From the NCBI GenBank assembly GCA_963821505.1, contig CAWGEH010000008.1, positions 372,001-436,000 of the forward strand: a stretch of 64,000 nt of DNA. The letters run 5' to 3'. The stretch comes from VAZQ01 sp963821505. GTDB taxonomy: Bacteria > Pseudomonadota > Alphaproteobacteria > Rhizobiales > Xanthobacteraceae. The position numbers and the translations under genes are program-made. Shown piece after piece: positions 49,691 to 58,979 of this stretch; the stretch's first letter is position 1; each line of letters opens with the position of its first letter. The notes under the pieces are model-generated. The model saw only the letters and a list, made by a program, of their open reading frames with translations. It ran no database searches and had not been told where the DNA came from.

Positions 49691-49716
49691 GCGATCGCGG
49701 GATTTTCCGCGATCGC
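49691..49716 (+). terminator. Hairpin after the LivK-like gene
   Basis: GCGATCGCGG / CCGCGATCGC form a perfect 10-bp stem with the loop GATTTT, 32 nt after the stop. There is no T-tract, so termination would be imperfect or bidirectional. Confidence 0.5.
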
Positions 49717-49728
49717 CGCGAGTAATGC

Positions 49729-49883
49729 GTAGGTTGGGTTACCGCGGCCCATGCATTCGCGGGTCGTGTTGGCTCTCAATCCGCGCGTAACCCGACATCG
49801 GTGCCGGGACACGTTGGGTTACGCGCGGAACGAGGCCGCTCGAATCGCAGCCGTGCGGGCCGCGCTAATTTAACCCAACCTAC
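49729..49883. repeat. Nested palindromic intergenic repeat
   Basis: Outer arms GTAGGTTGGGTTA (49729-49741) and TAACCCAACCTAC (49871-49883) pair perfectly. Inside, CCGCGCGTAACCCGAC pairs with GTTGGGTTACGCGCGG. The element fills the gap between the convergent LivK-like and livF genes. Confidence 0.75.
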
Positions 49884-49893
49884 AAGATGGGTC

Positions 49894-50625
49894 TCATAGC
49901 CCCAGATAAAACTTCCGGATCAATTCGTTGTTGTTGAGCTCGTCGGCCGAGCGGCCTTCGAAGGCGATCTGGCCGTGCACGATGACATAGCCGCGGTCGG
50001 CGATGCGCAGCGCCTGCGGGAAGTTCTGCTCCGCCATCAGCACGGTCAGCTTGTACTGCTCCTTGAGCTCCTTGATCTTGTCGATGGTGCGGCTGACCAG
50101 CACCGGCGCCAGGCCTACCGACGGCTCGTCGATCAACAGGATGCGCGGCGCCAGCATCAATGCGCGCGCCAGCGCGAGCATCTGCTGCTCGCCGCCGCTC
50201 ATGGAGCCGGCGAGCTGGGCGCGGCGCTCGGCCAGACGCGGGAAGCACTCGAAGCAGAACGCCAGGTTGGATTTCAGCATTGCCCGCGCCTTGCGGCGGA
50301 AGGCGCCGAGCAGCAGATTTTCCTCCACCGTCAAGCGCGGAAACAGGCGGCGGCCTTCCGGCACCAGCGCGATGCCGAGATCGACGATCTGCTCGGTGGT
50401 GCGGCCGACGAGGTCGTGTTTTTCGCCGTCGATCTCGACCATGATGCGGCCGGCGCGCGGGCGCACGATCCCCATCACGCATTTCATCAGCGTCGACTTG
50501 CCGTTGCCGTTGGTGCCGAGCAGCACCACGGTCTCGCCGCCGTTGACGCTGAGCGACACGTCCTCGAGCACGCGCACGGCGCCATAGGCGGCGTCGATCT
50601 TCTCGATGGTGAGGCTATTGGCCAA
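49894..50625 (-). CDS. livF: Branched-chain amino acid ABC transporter ATP-binding protein LivF
   Basis: A 243-residue ATPase with Walker A GTNGNGKST, signature MSGGEQQMLALARAL, Walker B ILLIDEPSVGL and the H-loop region MAEQNF. This sequence pattern identifies the LivF subunit. Its start overlaps the livG end by 11 nt, so it is the last gene of the livHMGF operon. Confidence 0.94.
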   Translation of the reverse strand: MANSLTIEKIDAAYGAVRVLEDVSLSVNGGETVVLLGTNGNGKSTLMKCVMGIVRPRAGRIMVEIDGEKHDLVGRTTEQIVDLGIALVPEGRRLFPRLTVEENLLLGAFRRKARAMLKSNLAFCFECFPRLAERRAQLAGSMSGGEQQMLALARALMLAPRILLIDEPSVGLAPVLVSRTIDKIKELKEQYKLTVLMAEQNFPQALRIADRGYVIVHGQIAFEGRSADELNNNELIRKFYLGL

Positions 50626-51355
50626 GGTAAGCCCTCTCCACCTCGGGATCGCGAATCACGTCGGCGGGCATGCCATCGGCGATCTTCTTGCCGGAGACCA
50701 AGACGACCAGCCGCTGCGAGAACTGCATCACCGCCCGCATGATGTGCTCGATCAGGATGATGGTGATGCCGCGTTCGTTGAGCCGGATGAGCAGGCTGAC
50801 GATGTCGTCGACCTCCGATTGCGAGAGCCCCGCCATCGACTCGTCGGCGATCAAGAGCTTGGGCTCGGCCGCCATCGCGCGCGCGAGTTCGAGCTTGCGC
50901 ATTTCCACTTGCGTGAGGTCGCGCGGAAGCTTCGCCGCCTTCTCGGCAAGCGCGACGAGCTGCAGCAACTCGGCACAGCGCGCATCGAGCTCCGCCGCCG
51001 ACAGCGAGGGCCCCGGGCGCGCATTGACGGTGTAAAGCAGCGGTACCCGCAGGTTGTCCACGACCGTCAAGGTCGCAAACGGGCGCGGAAGCTGGAAGCT
51101 GCGCGCGATCCCGCGGCGCGTGCGCTCATGGGTGAGCAACCCGTCGACCGGTTGGCCGTCGAAGCGCACGGTGCCGGTCTCGTTCGCCAGCGTGCCGCAG
51201 ATGCAATTGACCAGGGTCGACTTGCCTGAGCCGTTGGGGCCGATGAGGCCGACGCGCTCGCCCTCGGCGACCGCGAGGTCGATGCCGTCGAGCGCGACGA
51301 AGCCGCCGAAGCGTTTGCTCAAACCCGTGACTTCGAGCAGCGCGGCGGCCATCAC
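50615..51355 (-). CDS. livG: Branched-chain amino acid ABC transporter ATP-binding protein LivG (variant signature)
   Basis: A 246-residue ATPase with Walker A GPNGSGKST and the LivG N-terminus (VTGLSKRFGGFVALDGIDLA). The usual LSGG-Q signature is replaced by LTQVEMRKLELARAMA, and Walker B reads LLIADESMAGL, with Ser after the Glu. This divergence is seen in a subgroup of rhizobial LivG proteins. The start overlaps the livM stop by ATGA. LivG and LivF form the heterodimeric motor of the transporter. Confidence 0.92.
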   Translation of the reverse strand: MMAAALLEVTGLSKRFGGFVALDGIDLAVAEGERVGLIGPNGSGKSTLVNCICGTLANETGTVRFDGQPVDGLLTHERTRRGIARSFQLPRPFATLTVVDNLRVPLLYTVNARPGPSLSAAELDARCAELLQLVALAEKAAKLPRDLTQVEMRKLELARAMAAEPKLLIADESMAGLSQSEVDDIVSLLIRLNERGITIILIEHIMRAVMQFSQRLVVLVSGKKIADGMPADVIRDPEVERAYLGQ

Positions 51356-52296
51356 TTGATCCTCCGGTGCAGGAAGTCCTGCACCAGCCCGACGATGCCG
51401 TTCGGCGCGACGATGACGAAGCCGACCAGCAGCAGGCCAACGATGAGAAGGTTGACCGCCGAGGAGATGGTGACGGTCGCGATCTGCTGCAACGACCCGA
51501 GCAGGATCGCGCCGATCAGCGGTCCGACCCAGCTCGTGGTGCCGCCGATCATCGGCATGGCGATGGAGTTGACCGCGTATTCCAGCCCGAAGGCGGACGA
51601 GGGCTGGAGGTAGCCGATGTAATAGGGAAAAGGTGCCCCGGCCATGCCCATGAGCGCGCCCGACAGCGAGGTTGCGATGAGCTTCAGGCGCAGCGTCGGC
51701 ACGCCCGAGGCTTCCGCCGCAAGCTCGTCGTCGCGGATGGTGGCGAAGCCGTAACCGAGCTGCGAGCGCTCGATGCCGCGCGCGGTGGTCAGCGCGATCA
51801 CCACCAGCGCCAGCATCAGCAAGAACAGATATTGGATATAGGGGCCGATCACCGCGATCTCGTTCGGGCGGATGATGTAGGCGCCGCGCGACCCGCCGAC
51901 ATAGTCCCAGTTGACCACCAGGGTTTGCAGCACGACGGCGAGCGCAAGCGTCGCGATGGCGAAGAAGGCGCCGCGCAGCCGCAGCGTCAGATAGCCCATG
52001 CCGAACCCGACGACGCCCGAGACAAGGCCGCCGATCACGATCAGAATCGGAATCGGCATCGGATAAAGCTTGTGGAAGAACACGGTCGAATAGGCGCCCA
52101 TCGCAAAAAACGCCGCCGAGCCGAAATTCACGTAACCGGTGTAGCCGCCGAGGATGTTCCAGGCCGTTGCCATCACGATGAATTGCAGCACGGTATAGCC
52201 GGCGAAGAACACGTAGTCGTTGTTCACCATGCGCGCGCCGAAGAATACGACGGCCGCCGCCGCGATCGAGATCAGCAGGAAAACGCGGGTCCGCAC
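51352..52296 (-). CDS. livM: Branched-chain amino acid ABC transporter permease LivM
   Basis: A 314-residue permease. I take GTG 52296 (VRTRVFLLISIAAAAVVFFG) because AGGA lies 9 nt upstream and it begins the first helix. Family blocks are WNILGGYTGYVNFGSAAFFA and YGFATIRDDELAAEASGVPT (the EAA-like coupling loop). It starts 12 nt after the livH stop. A long upstream continuation of the frame is antisense noise over livH. Confidence 0.92.
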   Translation of the reverse strand: MRTRVFLLISIAAAAVVFFGARMVNNDYVFFAGYTVLQFIVMATAWNILGGYTGYVNFGSAAFFAMGAYSTVFFHKLYPMPIPILIVIGGLVSGVVGFGMGYLTLRLRGAFFAIATLALAVVLQTLVVNWDYVGGSRGAYIIRPNEIAVIGPYIQYLFLLMLALVVIALTTARGIERSQLGYGFATIRDDELAAEASGVPTLRLKLIATSLSGALMGMAGAPFPYYIGYLQPSSAFGLEYAVNSIAMPMIGGTTSWVGPLIGAILLGSLQQIATVTISSAVNLLIVGLLLVGFVIVAPNGIVGLVQDFLHRRIK

Positions 52297-52307
52297 GATC
52301 GACAATC

Positions 52308-53183
52308 CTATCGTCCGAGAAGACCCGCCGGCCGAAACGCGAGGGTGAGGAGGAGGACCCCGAATGCCACCGCCGGCGCCCAGGAGGGCCCGTAAAAGGT
52401 GGAGGTGAAGCTCTCGATGACGCCGAGCAGCATGGCGCCGATCACGGTGCCGGGGAGGCTGCCGAGCCCCCCGAGCACGCAGATCGCAAACACCCGGCCG
52501 ATATATTCGCGTCCGACCGAGGGCTCCACCGGCTGGATGATGATCAGCAGCGCGCCGGCGACGGACGTGGTCGCAATCGAGATGCCGAAGGCGATGCGCT
52601 TGATGCGAACCGGCGAGGCGCCCATGAGCCGCAGCGCGAGCTGGTCCTGCGCCACCGCGGAGATCGCGCGCCCGATGAACGTGTGCGACAGGAACAGCTG
52701 GAGCGCGGCGAACAAGGCGAGCGCGGCAATGCACGGCACCAGCATGCGCAGCGGAAAATCCATCACGCCGAGGTGCCAGCTCGGGCCGATATACCACGCC
52801 TCGACATAGCGGTAGTCGACGCCGAAGACGAGGATGAGCATCACCTCGGTGACGAAGAGCAGGCCGAAGAAGAACGACAGGCCGCGCAGCAACTCCTGCC
52901 CGCGCTTCTCGAACAACTCGTAATAGACCTGATAGATGCCGGCGCCCAGCAGGTAGAAAACCGGCATCATCACGATGCTGACCACGATCGGATCGATGCC
53001 GAGGCGGGTATTGACGATATAGGCGATATAGGAGCCGAGGATGATGAAAGCGGGATGCGCAATGTTGACGATGTCGAGGATGCCGAACGAAATCGAGACG
53101 CCGATCGTCACGGCGGCGTAGAAGCCGCCGAGCAGGAGGCCGGCAATCAAGGCATTGATCACCAAGTCGAAGCTGAGATCCAC
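52308..53183 (-). CDS. livH: Branched-chain amino acid ABC transporter permease LivH
   Basis: A 291-residue permease. GTG 53183 (VDLSFDLVINALIAGLLLGG) is the likely start, with GGGGGAG just upstream; ATGs up to 53228 are possible. Conserved segments are FGILDIVNIAHPAFIILGSY and GRAISAVAQDQLALRLMGAS (coupling loop). It heads the livHMGF operon and no receptor gene is attached. Confidence 0.92.
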   Translation of the reverse strand: MDLSFDLVINALIAGLLLGGFYAAVTIGVSISFGILDIVNIAHPAFIILGSYIAYIVNTRLGIDPIVVSIVMMPVFYLLGAGIYQVYYELFEKRGQELLRGLSFFFGLLFVTEVMLILVFGVDYRYVEAWYIGPSWHLGVMDFPLRMLVPCIAALALFAALQLFLSHTFIGRAISAVAQDQLALRLMGASPVRIKRIAFGISIATTSVAGALLIIIQPVEPSVGREYIGRVFAICVLGGLGSLPGTVIGAMLLGVIESFTSTFYGPSWAPAVAFGVLLLTLAFRPAGLLGR

Positions 53184-53472
53184 GTGCTCCCCCGAGGCCC
53201 CGGTTCCCGCCAACATACTCGTTCGCACGGCCGAGCCGCTTTGTTTGGATGCCAGTGTGCAGGAAGGGTGCTGGCTTGGCTAGCCCGTTTGGCGATATCC
53301 CGCGCGCGCCGTTGGCGCGGACCGCGGCCACGCACCAATCTTTGGTCGAAAGCCGGATGGATCGAAAGCCGGATGGGTCGAAGTCCGAGAAGCGGACGCC
53401 AGCGGAGTTCGGGCGCGTCCGAATTCCGCATCGTCCGTTGTAAGGCGCCGCCGCCGCCTCCGCAGCAGGCGT

Positions 53473-53922
53473 TTATGCCGCGGCCTGCTGCCGCACGCCT
53501 TCGGGAAGCGGCATCGGCTTGTTGGCGCTTTGCAGGAACTCGATGGTCATGAAGACCATCTCCTTGTCGCCGAGATTCTCGAGGTCGTGGACCTTGAACT
53601 GGCCGGACCCGTAGGTCTCGTGCCGCGTCTCGCCGGGCGCGTAGGTGTATTCCACGGTCGTGCCGTCATGCACGTGCTGGCGTCCGCGGCCGCCCGTGAC
53701 CGAGGTCCAGAAATAATCGAGCACGTGGCGGTGGAAGCCGATACGCTCCCCGGGCTTGAGGCGGATCATCCACACCCTGACGCGATCGGTCTCCGACACC
53801 AGCGCGTTGCCGACGCACGGATTGGGAGCCTTCTTCTCGCGCTCGAATTCGGCGGCGATCTCGGGCGGCCACGCCGAGCGGTCGGAGCTTTCCGCCTGCT
53901 TGTCCAGCATCGTCAGAGCCAT
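53473..53922 (-). CDS. Cupin-domain protein
   Basis: A 149-residue single-domain cupin starting at 53922 behind GGGAGG. The beta-barrel motif is RLKPGERIGFHRHVLDYFWT with two His, and the second motif follows at GETRHETYGSGQFKVHDLEN. The role could be a dioxygenase-like or isomerase-like enzyme or a small-molecule sensor. It is divergent from the flavin monooxygenase gene, with a palindromic element between them. Confidence 0.85.
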   Translation of the reverse strand: MALTMLDKQAESSDRSAWPPEIAAEFEREKKAPNPCVGNALVSETDRVRVWMIRLKPGERIGFHRHVLDYFWTSVTGGRGRQHVHDGTTVEYTYAPGETRHETYGSGQFKVHDLENLGDKEMVFMTIEFLQSANKPMPLPEGVRQQAAA

Positions 53923-53934
53923 GGCATTCCTCCC

Positions 53935-54098
53935 AGTGTCCCGATTCCGAAGTTCGCAAATCCTCGCGGCGCCCTCCGATGCGAACTTCGGAATCGAAGG
54001 ACACTAGCAAATTTATGACTTCTAGTGCGGTTTTGGATTTGAAGTTCCTAAGCGAACTTGCGGCTACAATGATAGGAACTTCAAATCCACCGCACTAG
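53935..54098. repeat. CTAG-bounded palindromic elements, copy 2 (two complete units)
   Basis: Unit a: AGTGTCCCGATTCCGAAGTT (from 53935) pairs with TGCGAACTTCGGAATC and GGACACTAG (53980-54007). Unit b: CTAGTGCGG...GATTTGAAGTTCCTA (54022-54050) pairs with TAGGAACTTCAAATCC...CGCACTAG (54073-54098). The two long inverted repeats fill the divergent promoter region between the cupin and the flavin monooxygenase. Confidence 0.8.
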
Positions 54099-54135
54099 TT
54101 TGGCCCGATATATAGCAACTTTTGTCCGGCAGGAA

Positions 54136-55372
54136 ATGGCGGGATCGAGGCAATTGCGGGAGGCGGGCAAGCGGCGCGCGCTGATCGTCGGCGGCTCGAT
54201 GAGCGGTCTCCTGGCCGCGCTGCTGCTGCGCCGCGCCGGCTGGGAGGTTGAAGTCTTCGAGCGGGTGGAGCGCGAGCTCGCCGGCCGCGGCGCCGGTATC
54301 GTCGCGCAGCCGGATCTGATCACGACGCTGCGCCGCCTCGGCATCGATGCGACCGACCTCGGGGTCGAGATCACGATGCGGCAGATCCTGGAACTCGTCG
54401 GGTCGGCTGGCGGGCGAGGTCGCGTGTCCCCAGGTGCTCACCGCCTGGGAGCGCGTCTACCGGGTGCTGCGCGACGCGTTTCCGGCGGAACACTACCACC
54501 GCGGCCGCGGCGTCGCGGCTTTCGACCAGTCCGCGCGGTCGGTGGTCGCGCATTTCGCCGATGGCGGCACCGCCGAGGGCGAACTCCTGGTGGGTGCGGA
54601 CGGCCTTCGCTCCACCGTTCGCCAGCAATGCCTGCCGCGGCTGACGCCGCTCTACGCCGGCTATGTGGCGTGGCGCGCGCTCATTCCGGAGGCGGCGTTT
54701 TCACCCGCGATTCATCGCGAGCTGTTCGACACCATGACCTTCTGCTTGCCGCCGGGCGAGCAGTGCCTGGGCTATCCGGTCGCCGGGCCCGACAACGATC
54801 TGCGTCCCGGCTACCGCCGCTACAACGTGGTCTGGTACCGGCCCGCCGACGAGCGCACCGAACTGCCGCGTCTGCTCACCGACGAGAGCGGCACGACCCA
54901 CACGATCTCGATCCCGCCGCCATTGATCCGGCGCGAAGCGATCGCCGAAATGCGCGCGGCGGCCGAGCGGTTGCTCGCCCCGCAATTTCGCGAGGTCGTG
55001 CGAATGATCGACGAGCCGATCCTGCAGCCGATCTACGATCTCGAAACGCCGGGCATGGCCTTCGGCCGGATCGCGATCATCGGCGATGCCGCCTTCGTCG
55101 CGCGGCCGCACGTCGCCGCCGGGGTCGCCAAGGCGGCGGATGATGCGGCGGCTTTGGCGGCGGCGCTCGAGGGCAGCGAGGTCGAGCCGGCGCTGCGGCG
55201 CTTCGAGGCGGAGCGGCTGCCGGTTGGACGGCGCATCATCGAGCGCGCACGGCACCTAGGCGCCTACCTCCAGGCGACCCAGACGGCGGAGGAGCGTGCC
55301 CGCTCGCAGCGCCACGGCATCCCCCAGGCGGTGTTGGCGGAGACGGCGGTGCTCGATTTCCTGCGGGAGTGA
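54136..55372 (+). CDS. FAD-dependent monooxygenase (frameshift)
   Basis: A flavin hydroxylase of the p-hydroxybenzoate hydroxylase type. The GxGxxG-like FAD motif appears as ALIVGGSMSGLLAALLLRRA, the DG motif as LLVGADGLRSTVRQ and the second FAD motif as IAIIGDAAFVARPHVAAG. The frame breaks at 54391-54396 (GAACTC); deleting one A gives QILDSSGRLAGEVACPQVLT, about 411 residues in all. ATG 54136 is the first Met with protein-like sequence after the repeat. It probably hydroxylates an aromatic or heterocyclic ring; the cupin may be a partner. Confidence 0.87.
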
Positions 55373-55608
55373 GTTCGAATTCCATCCGGCTCACGGGCGC
55401 GTCATGGGCGGGCGGGCTTCGACGGCCGCTGACGCGCCTCGATGCTGGCGCTGTCCCGGCGCGCACTTGCAGGGATTGCGAATCCTGCCCAATCTGCCGA
55501 TCTGCTCGGCCTTCGAGGCCTGGCGAACGGGAGTGGGCGGCACGTGCGGAGGATATGCCTGACCGTTCAAGTCTCTCGGATGATGTTTGCCTTGCACGAG
55601 GGGATCGA

Positions 55609-56634
55609 ATGAAACGCCGCGAGTTCATGACCCGGCTCGCCGCCGCGGCCACCGTATCTTCGGTGTCTTGTTCAGTCTCTTGTTCAGTCTCTTGGCCGCT
55701 CGCGGCCCGTGCGCAGCAGCCGCCGGGGCCTGCGGCCGGGTTTCCCAGCAAGACGCTCCGCATCATCGTGCCGTTCACGCCCGGCGGCGCCAATGACGTG
55801 GTGGCGCGGGAAATCGCGACTGGTTTGCAAGCGAGCCTCAACCAGACCGCGGTGGTCGAGAACAAGCCCGGCGGCGGGGGCAACATCGCGTATTCCTATG
55901 TGGCGAAGTTGCCGCCGGACGGCCATGTCATGCTGATCGCGCCGGCCTCGTTCACCATGGGCCCGCATCTGGCGCGCAATCCGGTTTACAATCCGGTCAC
56001 CGATTTTGCGGCGATCAATCTGGTCGCCGAGGTACCGTTCGTCATGGTCGTGCCGGCGAGCCTGCCGGTGCGGACGGTTAAGGACTTCGTCGACCTGGCG
56101 CGGAATTCACCGAACCGGTTGAGTTTCGGCTCGGTCGGGGTCGGCACGCCGCAGCATCTCGGCGGAGAACTTTTCAAGATGCGCGCCGGCGTGGATCTTG
56201 TTCACGTGCCGTTCCGCGGTGCCACCGCCGTCCTGCCGGATCTGCTGGCCGGACGCATCGACATGTTCATCGGCGCCGTCAATTCGCTCCTGCCGCTGAT
56301 CCGGGACGGCAGCCTGCGCGCGCTCGCCGCGGCCAGTCTCGTCCGCATCGCCTCGTTGCCCGATATTCCTACGCTGTCCGAGGCGGCCTTTCCCGGCTTC
56401 GAGGTCGGCTCCGGGATTGGGCTGGTGGCGCCGGCCGCCACGCCGCCCGACATTGTCGAGACGCTCAACCGCGAGGTCGCCGGCATCATCGCCGCGCCCG
56501 GCTTCCACCAGCGCATGGCTGCGATCGGAGTCGAGGTGGTCGGTACCACGCCGGCGGCCTATGCGAAGTTCATCAGCGACGACTACGCAAAATGGGGCAA
56601 GGTGGTCGCGGCGGCCGGGATCAAGCCGGAGTGA
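55609..56634 (+). CDS. Bug/TctC-family solute receptor with tandem duplication in its signal peptide
   Basis: A 341-residue receptor starting MKRREFMTRLAAAATVSSVS. The Tat-like signal contains a tandem 12-bp repeat (TCTTGTTCAGTC twice), which encodes SCSVSCSVS before the cleavage region PLAARAQQ. The Bug core is normal: SKTLRIIVPFTPGGANDVVA, VVENKPGGGGNIAYSYVAKL, LLAGRIDMFIGAVNSLLPLI. It follows the monooxygenase by 236 nt in the same direction and may import its substrate. Confidence 0.93.
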   Translation: MKRREFMTRLAAAATVSSVSCSVSCSVSWPLAARAQQPPGPAAGFPSKTLRIIVPFTPGGANDVVAREIATGLQASLNQTAVVENKPGGGGNIAYSYVAKLPPDGHVMLIAPASFTMGPHLARNPVYNPVTDFAAINLVAEVPFVMVVPASLPVRTVKDFVDLARNSPNRLSFGSVGVGTPQHLGGELFKMRAGVDLVHVPFRGATAVLPDLLAGRIDMFIGAVNSLLPLIRDGSLRALAAASLVRIASLPDIPTLSEAAFPGFEVGSGIGLVAPAATPPDIVETLNREVAGIIAAPGFHQRMAAIGVEVVGTTPAAYAKFISDDYAKWGKVVAAAGIKPE

Positions 56635-56788
56635 GCGGATCCCCAGCGTCGGGTCGAGCCGGGGGTGCATCCGCGTCCGCGCCGCGGCGGATCGCGAACA
56701 GCTTGGGGTCGCGCGACGGGTGACTCGGTAATCGAAACTAAACCATTTTCACCCGATCGTGCCGCCGGGCCACAAGGGACAACAATCA

Positions 56789-57880
56789 ATGCATCGGATG
56801 ACAGGGTTGGCGGCGGCGGCCGCGGCTGCGCTCGTTTTGGGCATCGGCATCGGCTGGATCTTCACCTCCGGGGGCGAACCGGCGCCGAAAGCGCCGGAGG
56901 CCAAGGCCGTGGAGCGCGAGCTGGTGACCGGCACGGTCGCATCGCGTCCAGCCGCCGGCGCGAACGCGCAGCCGCAGGTGCCCCAGCCGCAATCAGTCCC
57001 GCCGCCGGCCGCGCCGATGACACCTCAAGCCAGACCTGCAGCCGCGATGACGGCGGGCGCGCCAGGCAGGGCTGGCATCGCGGCCACTCCAAGGTGCGAA
57101 AATCCGGACGCGCTCGGTGTCTCCCGAACGGTCGCCATCGATACGACGGGCGGACCGGGCTTCGGTGCCGAGCAGTTCAAGGCCTACGATTTCCTGCAGC
57201 CAGGCGAGGTCGTGCTGACCTTCGACGACGGCCCCTGGCCCGGCAATACTCCCGCTGTGCTGGCGGCGCTGGCGTCGCAATGCGTGAAGGCGACATTTTT
57301 TCCCATCGGCAAGCACGTGACTTGGCATCCCGAAATCCTCAGGCAGGTGGTCGCCAAGGATCATACCGTCGGTTCCCATTCGTGGTCGCACGCGAACCTC
57401 GCCAAGAAATCGCTGGCGGAAGCTAAGGATGAAATCGAGAACGGCATCAGCGCCGTCGCGATTGCCGCCGGGCGCCCGCTGGCACCCTTTTTCCGCTTCC
57501 CGGGGCTGAGCCAGACCCCGGAATTGACCGCCTATCTCGCCGAAAGGAACATCGGCATCTTCTCGACCGATCTCGATTCCTTCGACTTCAAGCTCAAGGA
57601 TCCCGAGCGAGTGATCACATCGGTGATTACCAAGCTCGACAAGCGAGGCAAAGGCATCATCCTGATGCACGATTTTCAGCATTCGACCGCCGTTGCGCTT
57701 CCGGCGCTGCTGCTGCAGCTCAAGGCCAGGGGCTTCAAGGTCGTGCATTTGAAGGCCAAGGATCCCGTAACGTCGCTGCCCCAATACGAGGCGGCCATGG
57801 TGAAGACGCAGGCCGGCCAGACCGCCGACGGGCGGCCGACCGCAAGCGTGGTGCGCACGATCCAGGAGCCGCCGCAATAG
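56789..57880 (+). CDS. Polysaccharide deacetylase (NodB-homology, CE4) with N-terminal anchor
   Basis: A 363-residue protein. The start MHRMTGLAAAAAAALVLGIG gives a signal anchor, followed by a ~100-residue Pro/Ala-rich linker and the CE4 domain. The motifs are TFDDGPWPGNTPAV (catalytic Asp and metal Asp), SHSWSH (metal His), FFRFPG (motif 3), DSFDFKLKDP and IILMHDFQHS (motif 5). It should deacetylate peptidoglycan or another N-acetyl sugar polymer outside the membrane. It is convergent with the dehydrogenase gene beyond 58065. Confidence 0.93.
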   Translation: MHRMTGLAAAAAAALVLGIGIGWIFTSGGEPAPKAPEAKAVERELVTGTVASRPAAGANAQPQVPQPQSVPPPAAPMTPQARPAAAMTAGAPGRAGIAATPRCENPDALGVSRTVAIDTTGGPGFGAEQFKAYDFLQPGEVVLTFDDGPWPGNTPAVLAALASQCVKATFFPIGKHVTWHPEILRQVVAKDHTVGSHSWSHANLAKKSLAEAKDEIENGISAVAIAAGRPLAPFFRFPGLSQTPELTAYLAERNIGIFSTDLDSFDFKLKDPERVITSVITKLDKRGKGIILMHDFQHSTAVALPALLLQLKARGFKVVHLKAKDPVTSLPQYEAAMVKTQAGQTADGRPTASVVRTIQEPPQ

Positions 57881-58064
57881 CGGAATTGGTAGTGTGGGCG
57901 GCGCGGGCCAACAGGTCATCATCGCCAACGCTACGGCGGAGCGCCGTGCCCGCGCGTCTCCAACGTCCGCATCTGGATTTTCGCGTGAGCGTGCTGCACG
58001 CGGACCAAGCTGGCGGAAAGCCTATCTGTAATCGCGTGCGCCTTTGCCCACCCCGCGGCGGCGC

Positions 58065-58979
58065 TTATTTGCCGCGCTTGTTTGGGCGGCTCTTTTTTCC
58101 GCGCCTGATCCCCGCCATCGTTTCCAGCACCGCGCAGACTGCGGCGGTGTCCTGCTCGCCATGGCCGGACTTCATCGCCTCGTCGTAGACCGGCACCGTG
58201 GCGTCGAACATCGGCGTCGGGCAACCGAGCTCCCGGGCGAACTCGCCGATCACCGCCATGTCCTTCTGCCAGACCGATATCTTCATGGTGGCGTCGTCGT
58301 AACGGTCCTTCACCATCATGGGCGCGCGCAGCTCGAACACGCGCGAATTGCCCGCGCCTGAAGCGACCATCTCGAACACGGTCTTGGGGTCGAGCCCGGC
58401 CTTGAGGCCCAGCACCATCGCCTCGGCGCTGGCGACGTTGTTGATGGCGACCAGCAGGTTGGCGACGAATTTCATGCGGCTGCCGTTGCCGAACGCGCCG
58501 AGGTCGTACGCGGCGCGCGCGAAGCCGGCAAACAGCGGGCGCAGCCGGCGGATCGCTTTGCTGTCGCCGCTCGCATAGATCACGAGGTCCTTCACCCTGG
58601 CCTGCGCGCCGGTGCCGCTCACCGGGCAGTCGAGCAGGACATGGCCGGCCTTGCGCAGCGCGCGCTCGGCCTTGAGCTTGTCGCCGATCGTGAAGGTGCT
58701 GGCTTCGACCACGACCCGCGGCCGCACGCCGGCGGCGATGATCGCCTGCACCGTCGCGTCGAGCGCGGCCGGCTTGGGCAGGCTGGTGATGATGGTCGGC
58801 ACCTCGGCGGCGAGCGTCTGCACATCGTCCGCGATGCCGACCCCGGCGCGCGCCAGCGCCCGGCGGCGCGCGGGATCGATGTCATAGCCGACGACCCGCC
58901 AGCCGGCGGCCACGAGGTTGTGCGCGAACGCGCCGCCCATGATGCCGAGGCCCACGATGCCGACCTTGCCCTTCGCCAT
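58065..58979 (-). CDS. 3-hydroxyisobutyrate dehydrogenase-family NAD(P)-dependent oxidoreductase
   Basis: A 304-residue beta-hydroxyacid dehydrogenase. The start MAKGKVGIVGLGIMGGAFAH at 58979 opens the GxGxxG dinucleotide fold; the frame beyond it runs through a repeat and is not protein. Further family blocks are DCPVSGTGAQARVKDLVIYA and the catalytic Lys region GNGSRMKFVANLLVAINNVA. The C-terminus is basic (RRGKKSRPNKRGK). A second, different family member lies 0.9 kb away on the other strand. Confidence 0.92.
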   Translation of the reverse strand: MAKGKVGIVGLGIMGGAFAHNLVAAGWRVVGYDIDPARRRALARAGVGIADDVQTLAAEVPTIITSLPKPAALDATVQAIIAAGVRPRVVVEASTFTIGDKLKAERALRKAGHVLLDCPVSGTGAQARVKDLVIYASGDSKAIRRLRPLFAGFARAAYDLGAFGNGSRMKFVANLLVAINNVASAEAMVLGLKAGLDPKTVFEMVASGAGNSRVFELRAPMMVKDRYDDATMKISVWQKDMAVIGEFARELGCPTPMFDATVPVYDEAMKSGHGEQDTAAVCAVLETMAGIRRGKKSRPNKRGK

